This document shows positions 40,606 through 52,474 of a stretch of DNA of 64,000 nucleotides, one piece after another. The stretch is taken from assembly GCA_964019155.1 (NCBI GenBank), contig OZ025242.1, forward strand, positions 86,332,533-86,396,532, written 5' to 3'. The notes beneath the pieces are model-generated. The model did no database searches. It was not told where the DNA came from and saw nothing but the letters and a program-made list of their open reading frames with translations. The position numbers and the translations under genes are program-made. The stretch's first letter is position 1. Each line of letters begins with the position of its first letter. Origin of the DNA: Osedax fenrisi (taxonomy: Eukaryota > Annelida > Polychaeta > Sabellida > Siboglinidae).

Positions 40606-41249
40606 TTTAATTATATATATATTAATAATGTAATACGAAGATTTAATTTGAGAAACATTAAGAAAATGACAATGTTTTATTCATTGATATATGTAATAGA
40701 GTAATACAGAAATACAGTAATACATTAATATATAATTACTCTGATACGATAGTGAACATAGTATATGAGTATGTGTGAATGTATGAATATGTGTAGTTAT
40801 GGGATGGGTGTAGCTACGGGGTGGGTGTAGCTATGGGGTGTATGCGTCTTCTATAGTAAACATATTTACACATACTACATTCGGATAGGTTACCAAGAGG
40901 CAAGCGATATAATCAGATGTATTACTATCAATGCACATGTTTAATGACAGATTACGATTAGAAACCGTTACGGTAACTGTAACACGTTTTAATTTTGTTA
41001 ATTTCGTATTTAAAATTTATACTTTCGACTAAATATTTGCTTAAATAAATAAGTAATCAGTATGACCAGTTACGTAAAATAGCAAAGCAGCAGCTGAGAG
41101 ATATTAGACGCAGGCATAACAATGGGAATAACAATAATAATAACATTAGGGATAACAATAGGGGAATACAAACTTGGTACGGGAACTGTCGAACACAACG
41201 GAAGCATTGTGAACAGCGCGACCACTATGATGTTGTGTAGCCCGGTCAT
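33544..41249 (-). CDS. Secreted protein with a LamG-like (concanavalin-type) jellyroll, seven coding exons
   Basis: Joined exons are 41249-41174, 40024-39870, 37901-37829, 36596-36436, 34845-34752, 34318-34227 and 33615-33544. They total 723 nt and give 240 residues plus TAG. Every intron is GT-AG, and the phases agree across all six junctions (1,0,1,0,1,0). Residues 1-25 form a signal peptide (MTGLHNIIVVALFTMLPLCS). The rest reads as one LamG-like domain: LFDNSL at 36-41, GEALTF at 64-69, LSISLFYKLNP at 90-100, and the family's closing strand and helix, GAIDQLRIYDRLLTEQE, at 213-229. Cysteines remain at 27, 45, 115 and 205, and there are several N-X-S/T sites. This points to an extracellular, carbohydrate- or protein-binding role; the ligand is unknown. 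Exons are far richer in GC than the introns. The weakest junctions are the first donor (GTTTGT) and the acceptor of exon 5. Further coding exons cannot be excluded. Confidence 0.82.
34107..34237. repeat. 67-bp tandem duplication covering a splice donor
   Basis: Two copies start ACATGTACAAGATATACA, at 34107 and 34174. The second contains the end of exon 6 and its donor (CAA|GTTAGT on the minus strand). The first carries the corresponding CAA|GTCAGT inside the intron. Confidence 0.8.
34227..34318 (-). CDS. LamG gene coding exon 6
   Basis: The acceptor is ATCTACCGACAG|AA and the donor CAA|GTTAGT. 92 nt. The codon split with exon 5 gives Gln, and the exon runs FNDIHLMMNTTFTLGGICN to GAIDQ. TFTLGG and GAID are characteristic late LamG strands. 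Confidence 0.85.
34487..34742. repeat. 10-bp tandem repeat filling a LamG intron
   Basis: About 25 degenerate copies of a TCACGTTATA / TCGCGTTATC unit. They occupy more than half of the 433-bp intron between exons 5 and 6 and stop about 9 bases from the exon 5 donor. Confidence 0.9.
34752..34845 (-). CDS. LamG gene coding exon 5
   Basis: The acceptor is CCTCCGTACAG|TAC and the donor GCCC|GTTAGT. 94 nt, phase 0 in and phase 1 out, encoding YATTDFHYISIMISTRGLDI and following residues. The same frame stays open upstream of the acceptor, so the exon could start earlier. This acceptor was chosen for phase and splice sequence. Confidence 0.75.
35384..35503. repeat. Three spaced copies of GACACGTCTAAAACATA
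   Basis: Copies at 35384-35400, 35430-35446 (one mismatch) and 35487-35503, inside the intron between LamG exons 4 and 5. The spacers are C-rich and unrelated to each other. Confidence 0.75.
36436..36596 (-). CDS. LamG gene coding exon 4
   Basis: The acceptor is CACCTCGCAG|TC and the donor CTG|GTTAGC. 161 nt encode residues 102 (part) to 155, including DYQYIISFTNC and MYYKPSIDSIF. The split codon with exon 3 gives Val. Confidence 0.85.
36951..37180 (-). mobile_element. tRNA-derived SINE, complete-looking copy in a LamG intron
   Basis: On the minus strand, a tRNA-like head (37180-37107) is followed by a ~155-bp body with GGTTATAAGTGAAAACTTCA and ATGAAAGGAC. It shares AATAGGTCTTAAAAT after the head with the copy at 58140 (+). 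Orientation is the same as the LamG gene. Confidence 0.8.
37107..37180 (-). pseudogene. tRNA-like head of the SINE
   Basis: A perfect B box (GGTTCGAATCC), a T-stem of five pairs (one G-T) and a near-consensus A box (TGGCTTAGTTTG). The acceptor stem pairs at about five of seven positions and ends CCGGACCA. The anticodon stem barely pairs and position 33 is not T, so it is not a working tRNA. It is probably the SINE's internal Pol III promoter. Confidence 0.75.
37829..37901 (-). CDS. LamG gene coding exon 3
   Basis: The acceptor is CACAACACAG|AC and the donor GTAG|GTAAGT, close to consensus. 73 nt, entering at phase 0 and leaving at phase 1. It carries LPTLSISLFYKLNP, the strand equivalent to the ISFW.K motif of LamG domains. 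Confidence 0.85.
38457..38657. promoter_or_regulatory. Cluster of AP-1-type TGACTCA sites
   Basis: TGACTCA at 38457-38463, 38474-38480, 38532-38538 and 38651-38657, within the intron between LamG exons 2 and 3. Four exact copies in 200 bp is more than expected, but there is no functional evidence. Confidence 0.35.
38542..38594. repeat. (TG)n microsatellite
   Basis: TG dinucleotides with two TA interruptions, in a LamG intron. Confidence 0.95.
39870..40024 (-). CDS. LamG gene coding exon 2
   Basis: The acceptor is CACCTCAG|AT and the donor AAG|GTTAGC. 155 nt encode residues 26 (part) to 77, with the N-terminal LamG strands LFDNSL and QGEALTF. Clearly GC-richer than its surroundings. Confidence 0.85.
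40791..40846. repeat. 16-bp tandem repeat (GGGGTGGGTGTAGCTA)
   Basis: Three adjacent, slightly different copies in the intron between LamG exons 1 and 2. Confidence 0.8.
41174..41249 (-). CDS. LamG gene coding exon 1 (signal peptide)
   Basis: ATG at 41247-41249 follows a CA-rich leader. Codons 1-25 give a hydrophobic signal peptide. The donor A|GTTTGT leaves phase 1, matching exon 2. An alternative donor 17 bases downstream also fits phase 1, but only in another frame without a start codon. Confidence 0.75.
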
Positions 41250-41425
41250 TGTGTGTGTGTGGTGTGTGGCGTGTGGTGTGTGGTGTGCTGATGTTCCTAT
41301 TGTAGTAGTAGTAGTCAGCATCATCATATGATATCAGCATCATTATATTCAATGACATATCTACCAATTCTATATCATCAATATTAATGATTTTCTATGA
41401 TAATAATAAACTAAGTATATACATA

Positions 41426-41463
<38 letters not shown>

Positions 41464-41631
41464 TTAAAAGTATAATAATAATGGATTCCTTTTATTTAAA
41501 TAATTTTCTAAATTTTAGAACCGTAAACATTTGTTAAATATTACTATTTATATACGCTAATATTACCACTTACCTACTTATAGACTATACATTATCGAGT
41601 ACAGAAATAATTTAATACCGGAAGAGAATAG

Positions 41632-41662
<31 letters not shown>

Positions 41663-41714
41663 TATTTAATATTCGATACCGTATATCCTATTATACTCAT
41701 TAGTGTAGACGTAC

Positions 41715-41785
41715 CTGGGGAGTAGCGCGGAGGCTGGGGATAGTGATGATGGTGGTGATGATGAGAGATGAACTGTAAAGATTAT
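41715..41785 (-). other. Probable 5' UTR exon of the LamG gene
   Basis: A GC-richer segment ends in the good donor CCCCAG|GTACGT (41715). It begins about 25-35 bases downstream of a TATA box on the same strand. It has no ATG. It would splice to an acceptor such as CTACAATAG near 41297, just before the start codon. Confidence 0.5.
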
Positions 41786-41807
41786 TGCAGTGATCGATTG
41801 ACGGCCG

Positions 41808-41816
41808 CTTTATATA
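41808..41816 (-). promoter_or_regulatory. TATA box of the LamG gene
   Basis: TATATAAAG on the minus strand, followed by GC-rich sequence. It sits about 90 bases before the proposed first donor. Confidence 0.5.
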
Positions 41817-41828
41817 ACATAACGAACA

Positions 41829-42031
41829 GTCACGTGTTATCATCTTAATTAGAGAGCTGCGGTAACTCATCACCGAATCGGCGAGAGGGGGTCGCCTATC
41901 AGATGATCAAGATTTGTCGGCGTTCCGGCCCACCGAATCGGAGAGGCGTATCTCGATAGGTCGACCTGTCACTCACGCTCACATCGCGCATGTAACTACC
42001 GCCGCGAACACCCGTAAATCGTATCACGTGA
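41829..42031. promoter_or_regulatory. CpG-richer upstream region with E-boxes
   Basis: CACGTG palindromes lie at 41831-41836 and 42025-42030. CACCGAATCGG occurs twice, near 41871 and 41930. The region is much richer in CpG than its surroundings and lies directly upstream of the TATA box. Confidence 0.45.
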
Positions 42032-42214
42032 CATAATCCTCGTGTTTCAGTTAATCTAGAGAACTGTTGCTAATCACTTTACTGAATGCTGATCCACTGC
42101 GAGTAATATACTACTAATAAGTATAATAGTATACTATATATATAGTATACTATAGTATACTATACTATACTATAGTATACTTACCATAGTAAGTATATTT
42201 ACTTACGCCTTAAT
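42032..42214. other. Palindromic TATAGTATACTATA stretch
   Basis: 42118-42182 is built of overlapping CTATAGTATACTATAG palindromes able to fold on themselves. No gene. Confidence 0.6.
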
Positions 42215-42388
42215 TTACTTTAGTTGAACTATGGTTTGCCCCATCTCAATAATATTGTTCCAATATTCTCTCGTCTTCATCACATTGCACATCTCATCAA
42301 TATCATCCAAGTTATTATCCTTAAGGAAGTTATCGAATACTATTACGTCTAAACTTATAACGAAACTTGATATCGAATAGTCTATGGT
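42215..42388 (-). pseudogene. RTE-type LINE C-terminal relic
   Basis: 58 codons open on the minus strand, ending TAA at 42215-42217. FDNFLKDNNLDDIDEMCNVM then TREYWNNIIEMGQ align in order with the C-terminus of the RTE fragment at 62018 (FVDSLKLQTDLESIDEIRSV...KWKKLSKLGR). This is the last part of an RTE open reading frame. Sequence further upstream on this strand (to about 42720) is broken and unassigned. Confidence 0.6.
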
Positions 42389-43799
42389 TTACTGTAGATA
42401 ACTATATATAACTTGCATGCCTTCACGTATTTTATATTGGTAGAGCTAAACAATTCATGGATTCCCTGTTATTTTGCTAAATTCATGTATAGCATTATAA
42501 TTAGTTTTTACTATCTCCTACATGTTTCTTACATCTCTTACATTTCCTGCATGAAAAATTAGGAATAAACTTGTTATTTACCTTTTCTCTATATCCGTTA
42601 TGGCCACTATTTATATTATCACCATATCTGAATAGCTATAGCTATTATCTATAATCTATCATCTCTATAGTTCATACCACCTTCAATCGTTTCATCCAAC
42701 CATCCCCTAATCTGTATTCAATAACAATATATTATATAATATTAATACGTTATCGTATATTATATAATACGTTATCGTATAATATTAAATGACGCCAGTG
42801 TTTCAAGTATACATATTGCCTTGTATTAATCGCGTCTCACTCCCACAACATGTCACCCCTCCATATACCCATCACCACCTCTACCTATGTTATTGGTACC
42901 TTAACACTATACTATCTACCCCTTTAGATACCCCACTAGGCGTCGCCAGTATCTGGGTAAGGTACCCCTCACTCTAGTAACCCCACCCACTAAACACAAG
43001 CACACTATGATTAATATTAATATACTGATTACAAGTGATATAATGTAATATATCCGCTTATCTCCTATAACTGTTATCACCTTCACGTCACTCGTAGTTT
43101 ATTATGATATTTCGTGTCTCTATTATCTTTGTATTCAGTTAATGTATCATATATTTTATCTTTGCACCCGAGAAATGAATCTCGATCTATTTAGATATCT
43201 AAATACACTTTACTTGTAATACTATTTTAAGAGTTAATATTTAAATAAATATTTTAATTAATATTCGATGAATTGTGATATTCAATTTAAATTTATGACG
43301 TTCAATTGTATTTTTATGAAAATTCCACTTACGATCTATTTTAAATCCACCTTATTTACAATTTATTTAATTATGCATTAGTCATATAATTTATTAGTTA
43401 TTAATTTCGACATAACATGAATGTCTGATTATTATTTGTATGGTTATTAAACTAAATAAAAACTAGTTTAGGTGTCGAGCTAGTTTACGAGACAAATAAA
43501 ATGTGGAAACAATTATTTGTTTATGAAATCCATTGAGTGATGTTAACATTTAAAGTCGATAACTTTATTATTATTATTATTATTATATAATATTGCGTAA
43601 TACTATATTGAATAGAAATTGTTGATAGATTAAATAGAAACACCGCCATTAAGAAGTGATATTAAACCGTAGAATTAATATCAACTATTCAAATTAAATA
43701 AATGCATATATATACGAATTATATAGCATGCCACAAATATGTATGATATATGCATTATGTGTGAATTCTACATTATATAACATAGTTATTAGTGACTCG
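42389..43799. other. AT-rich intergenic stretch
   Basis: It includes TATTATATAATACGTTATCG palindromic repeats near 42730-42785 and a (TTA)n tract at 43567-43587. No supported gene. Confidence 0.55.
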
Positions 43800-44966
43800 G
43801 TGATGTAGAAGGGTTGATGTGACCTGGTTGATATGGCAGGGTGTGTGTGGCAGGGTTGATATGGCTGAGTTGATATAGCGGGGTTGATGCAGCAGGGTTG
43901 ATATGGCAGGGTTTATGTGGCAGGGTTAATATGACTGAGTTGATGTGGCGGGGTTGATGTGGCGGGGTTGATGTGGCAGGGTTGATGTGGCGGGGTTGAT
44001 GCAGCAGGGTTGATATGGCAGGGTTTATGTGGCAGGGTTAATATGACTGAGTTGATGTGGCGGGGTTGATGTGGCAGGGTTGATATGGCAGGGTGTATGT
44101 GGCAGGGTTGATATGGCTGAGTTGATATGGCGGGGTTGATGCAGCAGGGTTGATATGGCAGGGTTTATGTGGCAGGGTTGATATGACTGAGTTGATGTGG
44201 CGGGGTTGATTTGGCGGGGTTGATATGGCAGGGTTGATGTGGCGGGGTTGATGCAGCAGGGTTGATATGGCAGGGTTTATGTGGCAGGGTTGATATGACT
44301 GAGTTGATGTGGCGGGGTTGATGTGGCGGGGTTGATATGGCAGGGTGTATGTGGCAGGGTTGATGTGGCGGGGTTGATATGGCAGGGTTTATGTGACAGG
44401 GTTAATGTGGCGGGGTTGATATGGCAGGGTGTATGTGGCAGGGTTGATGTTGCAGGGTTGATGTGGCAGGGTTGATATGGCTGAGTTAATGTGGCGGGGT
44501 TGATGTAGCAGGGTTGATGTGACCTGGTTGATATGGCAGGGAGTATGTGGCAGGGTTGATATGTCTGAGTTAATGTGGCGGGGTTGATGTAGCAGGGTTG
44601 ATGTGACCTGGTTGATATGGCAGGGTGTATGTGGCAGGGTTGATGTGGCAGGGTTGATGTGGCAGGGTTGATATGGCTGAGTTAATGTGGCGGGGTTGAT
44701 GTAGCAGGGTTGATGTGACCTGGTTGATATGGCAGGGTGTGTGTGGCAGGGTTGATATGTCTGAGTTGGTGTGGAGGGGTTGATGTGGCAGGGTTGATAT
44801 GGCTGAGTTGATGTGGTATGGTTGATATGGCTGAGTTAATGTGGCGGGGTTGTTGTAGCAGGGTTGATGTGGCAGGGTTGATATGGCTGAGTTAATGTGG
44901 CGGGGTTGATGTAGCAGGGTTGATGTGGCAGGGTTGATGTGGCAGGGTTGATATAGCAGGGTTGAT
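43800..44966. repeat. 15-bp minisatellite (CAGGGTTGATATGGC family)
   Basis: About 78 copies of a 15-bp unit with a few recurring variants (CGGGG, CTGAG, GATGCAG, GTTTATGTGG). The variants recur in blocks of several units, showing higher-order copying. The 15-bp period leaves frames open on the minus strand (HINPATST-like peptides), but this is a consequence of the repeat. Confidence 0.95.
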
Positions 44967-45295
44967 GGCGATCGTGTCATTGTAATTATTGATAGTCCAG
45001 AACTACCTTAACATAGAATGATTCATATAGAGAGACACGTATTTGATAACATTCCTTCGGGTGTGCCTGTATGTGAGAGGTATGTGAGAATTGTTGCGAT
45101 TAGCTATTCACTCAGGTTATATTCGGGTAAACCTATTCGGGATACTTTCTAAATATACCAATATTTGTTATTTTCGTATTTTTATTATAAAGGTTCCAGT
45201 TCGAATTCTGCACATTATTTTCTACAAACCTATTTTTAACTCGGAAACTTTTAATTTAACTTTAATTATTTCTCTATTAAAAATAAATATGTGTA

Positions 45296-45342
<47 letters not shown>

Positions 45343-45537
45343 CTATGTATACCTATGTATATCATGATACACTCGTTATCTGAACATATTATAAATACTG
45401 TAATAATCAACGCGTGTTATGTTTAGAAACATTATTTAGATAATATCTAAACGCAAATGATTTAGCGTAGTATTTATATATAGTACGATCTAAGCATGTT
45501 AAGGTTTATAAGTATACATACTATATAACATACTATA

Positions 45538-45581
<44 letters not shown>

Positions 45582-47656
45582 ATATGTACATCATATTATA
45601 GTTTTGTCTATAGAATGTTAGTGTACACTTTAATAGGTATAATAAATAAGGTATTAGATATTAACCACTTATGTTTGGCTGTATATAGTTTATAACAATA
45701 GGTATAACTGGAGGTATAGATGTATTCTTACTGGTGTTGTTTATATAATTGTAAAATTGTATATTTATTTATAGTTATACATATATATATATATATATTT
45801 ATATATATAAATATATTAAAAAGTGTTGTACAAAATATAATAGTGTTCATGTATTGTCATATATATATATAAACATAGTTATAACTATATTTATATTTAT
45901 AATTATTTGTTTACGATGTATACACTGTGACGATATTGCTTCGCTAATTAGGTTATTTAAAAATATATATTTATTGTTTTATTAATTTAAAAATCAAAAT
46001 GATTGACTATTATTAATATAACAGTAACCTAATATAGAGGTGATGGGGGGGGGGCTATATTTAAACTCTATTTTAATATAATGTTGTTTACTGCGTATTA
46101 AGACTAGTCGGTTTATTACTTTTATTATGTGATGATGTATCCACTGCTGATATAACCAGCCTGTTAGTGTACTAGGTATTCGTTATTAATTCTATAATTA
46201 ACGTATTTTACTGTTAGAGTTTATTCCGCAAAACTCTTGGACTATTTTATAGAATACATTTAATTAATACTTATTTTATTCTAGAATTATAATATATTAT
46301 TCGATCGTGATTGATATATAATAATATATAATAATAGAAATAATTCGGAATTTTCTGAAAGCCTAAATAAATGAAAAAAATATGTGTGTAAATATATATA
46401 TATATATATATATATTCGTGTATATATACATACATAGACTGAGATGAAGAGTGATATATCGAGGTTAAATATGATCTATACTTACGATCACATAATTCAC
46501 ACTAATTAATGAACACGCGGTATGCGTATGTGTATGCGGTACAGCGTACGGATAGCTAATTAACTATAAATAACTTCGCGTGATTGACAGCATCGTAATA
46601 CATTATATAATATAGGGGATATCGGTGCTTGTTTCTGCGATTGATTTACGAATCTCTACGTAATCGCTTTTTACGCGCCGAACATTATCACACTCGGGTA
46701 TGTTTGTGTGCGTGCGTTTGTTTTTGTATGCGTGTGTACGCGTGTGTATGAGAAACATAGACGTTATAATTGTGTTGACATTTCCGACATTATTTTTTCT
46801 TGTATTATTATTATTCATAATAAATATTAATGAATACCTAAGTCGGATGTAGCTATAAACTATAAGTATTTAAGTATTTAAAAGTCTTTAAGATTACTTA
46901 GTCTTTAAGGTCAGAAATATCTACAAAATAATAATTTATAGACACATATTGGTGTGAGAATATAATTTATATGAGATTTTGTTATTCATAATTAATATTT
47001 TATATTATTATGAATATTTGTAATTTTACTATAAAATTAGAGAATATTATATATATGAAGGTATATTCATTCAAACATTTGTTTACGCGAATTTAACAAC
47101 ATTGCACAAAAGTGAAATAGTTTAATAACTAGGACTTCATCTAGTTGCAGATTTTCTGCTAAATCGAAGATATCATTATTTATGTGAGAAATGTCGCTTT
47201 GATCAAACGTAAAAAATAACAGGCCAATAAAAATTCGCTAAACTGATAAATCACTGGATCTTAATTAATTAATATCTATATACGACGTTTAAATAAATCG
47301 TAGCATTCCGAATAAATGCAATTTTACGAATCGATACTGGAGTCAAAACAAAGTCAACGAAGTCATACGAAAATGATCATGAAGCTTCTATCGCCGGTAG
47401 ATATCTGGTATAGATCTGGTATAATCGGGTATAGTTCGGGTATAGATAGGGTATTTTTAGTTTAATTATTTTTAGAACAGATATTTCCACTGATCAAATA
47501 ATGTTCATTAATTGTAATAGATATTTACATAATTTTAATATAAATTATATATATATATTAACATATGCCTTAAGTCAATTTACTTTATATATAACTACAA
47601 CTATAGATGTAAACCAGCGCACGGACACGATGACTATTACGAGGTTACTATTGCAT
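44967..47656. other. AT-rich intergenic region
   Basis: (TA)n tracts lie at 45299-45338 and 45538-45580, and a G10 run at 46045-46054. A slightly CpG-richer segment is at 46490-46760. A minus-strand stretch around 46620-46700 (PECDNVRRVKSDYVEIRKSI) reads like protein but has no convincing splice sites. No supported gene. Confidence 0.5.
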
Positions 47657-47659
47657 CAT

Positions 47660-50600
47660 CCACTACCACTACCACTACCACTACCACTACCACTACCACT
47701 ACCACTACCACTACCACTACCACTACCACTACCACTACCACTACCACTACCACAACCACTACCACTACAACTACCACTACCACTACCACTACCACATCCA
47801 CTACCACTACCACTACCACTACCACTACCACTACCACTACCACTACCACTACCACAACCACTACCACTACAACTACCACTACCACTACCAATACCACTAC
47901 CACTACCACTACCACAACCACTACCACAACCACTACCACTACCACTACCACAACCACTACCACTACAACTACCACAACCACAACCACAATCACAACCACA
48001 ACCATAACCACTACCACTACCACTACCACTACCACTACCACTACCACTACCACAACCACTACCACAACCACTACCACTACCACAACCACTACCACTACAA
48101 CTACCACTACCACTACCACTACCACATCCACTACCATTACCACTACCACTACCACTACCACTACCATTACCACTACCATTACCACTACCATTACTACTAC
48201 CACTACCACTACCACTACCATAACCACAACCACAACCACAACCACAACCACTACCACTACCAATACCATTACCACTACCACAACCACAACCACAACCACA
48301 ACCACAACCACTACCAATACCATTACCACTACCATTACTACTACCACTACCACTACCACAACCACTACCACAACCACAACCACTACCACAACCACAACCA
48401 CAACCACAACCACAACCATAACCACTACCACAACCACAACCACAACCACAACCACAACCACTACCACTACAACTACCACTACCACTACCACTACCACATC
48501 CACTACCATTACCACTACCACTACCACTACCACTACCATTACCACTACCATTACCACTACCATTACTACTACCACTACCACTACCACTACCATAACCACA
48601 ACCACAACCACAACCACAACCACTACCACTACCAATACCATTACCACTACCACAACCACAACCACAACCACAACCACAACCACTACCAATACCATTACCA
48701 CTACCATTACTACTACCACTACCACTACCACTACCACTACCACTACCACTACCACTACCACTACCACTACCACAACCACTACCACTACAACTACCACTAC
48801 CACTACCACTACCACATCCACTACCACTACCACTACCACTACCACTACCACTACCACTACCACTACCACTACCACAACCACTACCACTACAACTACCACT
48901 ACCACTACCAATACCACTACCACTACCACTACCACAACCACTACCACAACCACTACCACTACCACTACCACAACCACTACCACTACAACTACCACAACCA
49001 CAACCACAATCACAACCACAACCATAACCACTACCACTACCACTACCACTACCACAACCACAATCACAACCACAACCATAACCACTACCACTACCACTAC
49101 CACTACCACTACCACAACCACTACCACAACCACTACCACTACCACAACCACTACCACTACAACTACCACTACCACTACCACTACCACATCCACTACCATT
49201 ACCACTACCACTACCACTACCACTACCACTACCACTACCACTACCACTACCACTACCACTACCACTACCACTACCACTACCACTACCACTACCACTACCA
49301 CAACCACTACCACTACAACTACCACTACCACTACCACTACCACATCCACTACCACTACCACTACCACTACCACTACCACTACCACTACCACTACCACTAC
49401 CACTACCACTACCACTACCACTACCACTACCACTACCACTACCACTACCACTACCACAACCACTACCACTACAACTACCACTACCACTACCACTACCACA
49501 TCCACTACCACTACCACTACCACTACCACTACCACTACCACTACCACTACCACTACCACAACCACTACCACTACAACTACCACTACCACTACCAATACCA
49601 CTACCACTACCACTACCACAACCACTACCACAACCACTACCACTACCACTACCACAACCACTACCACTACAACTACCACAACCACAACCACAATCACAAC
49701 CACAACCATAACCACTACCACTACCACTACCACTACCACTACCACTACCACTACCACTACCACTACCACTACCACTACCACTACCACTACCACTACCACT
49801 ACCACTACCACTACCACTACCACTACCACTACCACAACCACTACCACTACAACTACCACTACCACTACCACTACCACATCCACTACCACTACCACTACCA
49901 CTACCACTACCACTACCACTACCACTACCACTACCACAACCACTACCACTACAACTACCACTACCACTACCAATACCACTACCACTACCACTACCACAAC
50001 CACTACCACAACCACTACCACTACCACTACCACAACCACTACCACTACAACTACCACAACCACAACCACAATCACAACCACAACCATAACCACTACCACT
50101 ACCACTACCACTACCACTACCACTACCACTACCACAACCACTACCACAACCACTACCACTACCACAACCACTACCACTACAACTACCACTACCACTACCA
50201 CTACCACATCCACTACCATTACCACTACCACTACCACTACCACTACCATTACCACTACCATTACCACTACCATTACTACTACCACTACCACTACCACTAC
50301 CATAACCACAACCACAACCACAACCACAACCACTACCACTACCAATACCATTACCACTACCACAACCACAACCACAACCACAACCACAACCACTACCAAT
50401 ACCATTACCACTACCATTACTACTACCACTACCACTACCACAACCACTACCACAACCACAACCACTACCACAACCACAACCACAACCACAACCACAACCA
50501 TAACCACTACCACAACCACAACCACAACCACAACCACAACCACAACCACAACCACAACCATAACCACTACCACAACCACTACCACAACCACAACCACAAC

Positions 50601-50795
50601 CACAATCACAACCACAACCATAACCACTACCACCACCATAACCACAACCACAACCACAACCATAACCAAAACCACAACCACAACCATAACCACAACCACA
50701 ACCACAACCATAACCACTACCACAACCACTACCACAACCACAACCACAACCATAACCACTACCTCAACCACTACCACAACCATAACCATAACCAA
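47660..50795. repeat. 3.1-kb hexanucleotide array (CCACTA / CCACAA)
   Basis: Uninterrupted multiples of CCACTA with CCACAA, CCATTA, CCAATA and CCACAT variants. Variant patterns recur in long blocks: about 48120-48370 resembles 48490-48740 and 50190-50440, and about 47760-48010 resembles 48780-49030. This gives higher-order structure. All variants are multiples of three, so both strands stay open (poly-Val on minus, Pro-Leu on plus). This is not evidence of a gene. Confidence 0.95.
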
Positions 50796-50976
50796 ATGAG
50801 CACCGACAATAGATATAGGGGTCACGGGGTTAATACCTCATTGTTATTGTCGATCTCGGGTACTATCGATTCTTTATGACATTACAAACCACAATAAAAT
50901 AATCACAATCTATTATTTGTATTATATTTATAATATTTATAATCATCTTTGGATTAGTTCATTTGTCTTCTATACT

Positions 50977-51017
<41 letters not shown>

Positions 51018-52474
51018 TACCATAATTTCTCTCTATATATATAGAGTATCCACTATTGTTAATATATATATATTATATTTAAACGGTATTAAAATAATAA
51101 TAATGATGACAGGCATATATACATATATGGTAAAATACGTAATAAAAATAGGAATTATTAATAATAATAATTTAATGCGAGACAAATTGTCGGTATTAAC
51201 CCAATTAGCTAATAGCCTACACGTGGGGTAATGTTAATAGCCTACATATAGGGTAATGTTAATTCCGAACTGTTGTATTTTATGTCTAGTTAACACAGGG
51301 GTGAATATCTAAAAACACACATTCGTATATAAATCACAAACGCTAATGAAAGAGCTATCCTTGCATATTGCAATGTATTTAATATACCTTGAATAATAAT
51401 TAATTTAGTTATAAATGATGCAATAAACACTGAATGTAACATTTATTAATACGTATATATATATATATAATTCAGAATTTGGTATAAGAACCCGGATAGA
51501 TATTGAAGCGAAGCTTATACTCATCCGTTGAAAAAAAAATGTACGAGTATAGTAATAAAAACAAATTAACTATGGAGATTGTATTTAAATTAAAATGTTA
51601 ATATAAGAATTATAAAACTTTAAAATACAAAATTAAAAAATATAATGTTTATAAATAAATTAAAAATGTGTAAAAAAAAACTTAGGGGTATAATTGGGTA
51701 AGGTAATATAAATTGTTCAATTTTGAAACATCATAAGATGAGCATGCCCCAATAAATAATACACTACAATCATATATGATAACTATAGTTACAATTGCCA
51801 CAATAATAACATATTTTAAATGTTAATACCCATGAAAACTAAAAAAAAGCCGAGTTATATCCATTAAGTTAAACCCATTAAGTCAACCCCTCTCATCGAT
51901 TGAATACAAGACTGAATAATGTTCATATCATTAATCCAAATTTAAAATCGATACATTATATAGAAGCATTATATTAAATTTAAATAACCATATTTAGTAT
52001 ATGATGTATTGAAGTAATTAAAATATATATATTTTATAGATATTATAATATCATTAATGTATACATTTACTGTACTCATAATTTCATACTCAAATGTCAT
52101 ATTTATTAAATAACATATAAAATAGTAATGTATAGACATAATAATATAAAAGAGTATAAATATAAAAATAATATAAATATAAAAGTATAAAAATAGTCAA
52201 TAAAATTAGAAATAGTGATAAATAAAAAATATAAAAAATTGGTAAAACTCTTTTTTTTAAAAATTCTTTTTTAAAAGTCATAATATATGTTTTAATATAT
52301 ATTAATTTTATAAATATTTATCATATTTTAATAATAATTTCATAATTATGGCCAAAAAATTGAAATACAAAAACGATTTTCTATTAGTTCTAATTTTTTT
52401 TCCTGATAAATGTATGTTTCCTGCCAGAAATAAACAATTTGTGTATGTTATTAGTAAGAGGATTTTTACTTACT
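50796..52474. other. AT-rich intergenic region
   Basis: It contains a 25-bp tandem duplication (TAGCCTAC..GGGTAATGTTAA) at 51211-51263, (TA)n at 50980-51012 and A-rich stretches. No supported gene. Confidence 0.55.

Noticed and set aside
41146..41367. Alternative minus-strand frame through LamG exon 1 with donor TATT|GTTATC
   Set aside because: Phase fits exon 2, but this frame has no start codon or signal peptide and needs an extra upstream exon. The frame with MTGLHNIIVV is simpler.
44570..44980. 136-codon minus-strand frame with HINPATST-like repeats
   Set aside because: Arises from the 15-bp minisatellite. Composition simply reflects the repeat.
45190..45212. B-box-like GGTTCCAGTTCGAATTC
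   Set aside because: Weak match, no A box and no SINE body nearby.
47501..48007. 168-codon plus-strand Pro-Leu frame
   Set aside because: Same array read on the other strand.
47637..50825. 1062-codon minus-strand open frame, almost all valine
   Set aside because: A by-product of the CCACTA hexanucleotide array. All variants are multiples of three, so no stop can arise. No protein-like composition.
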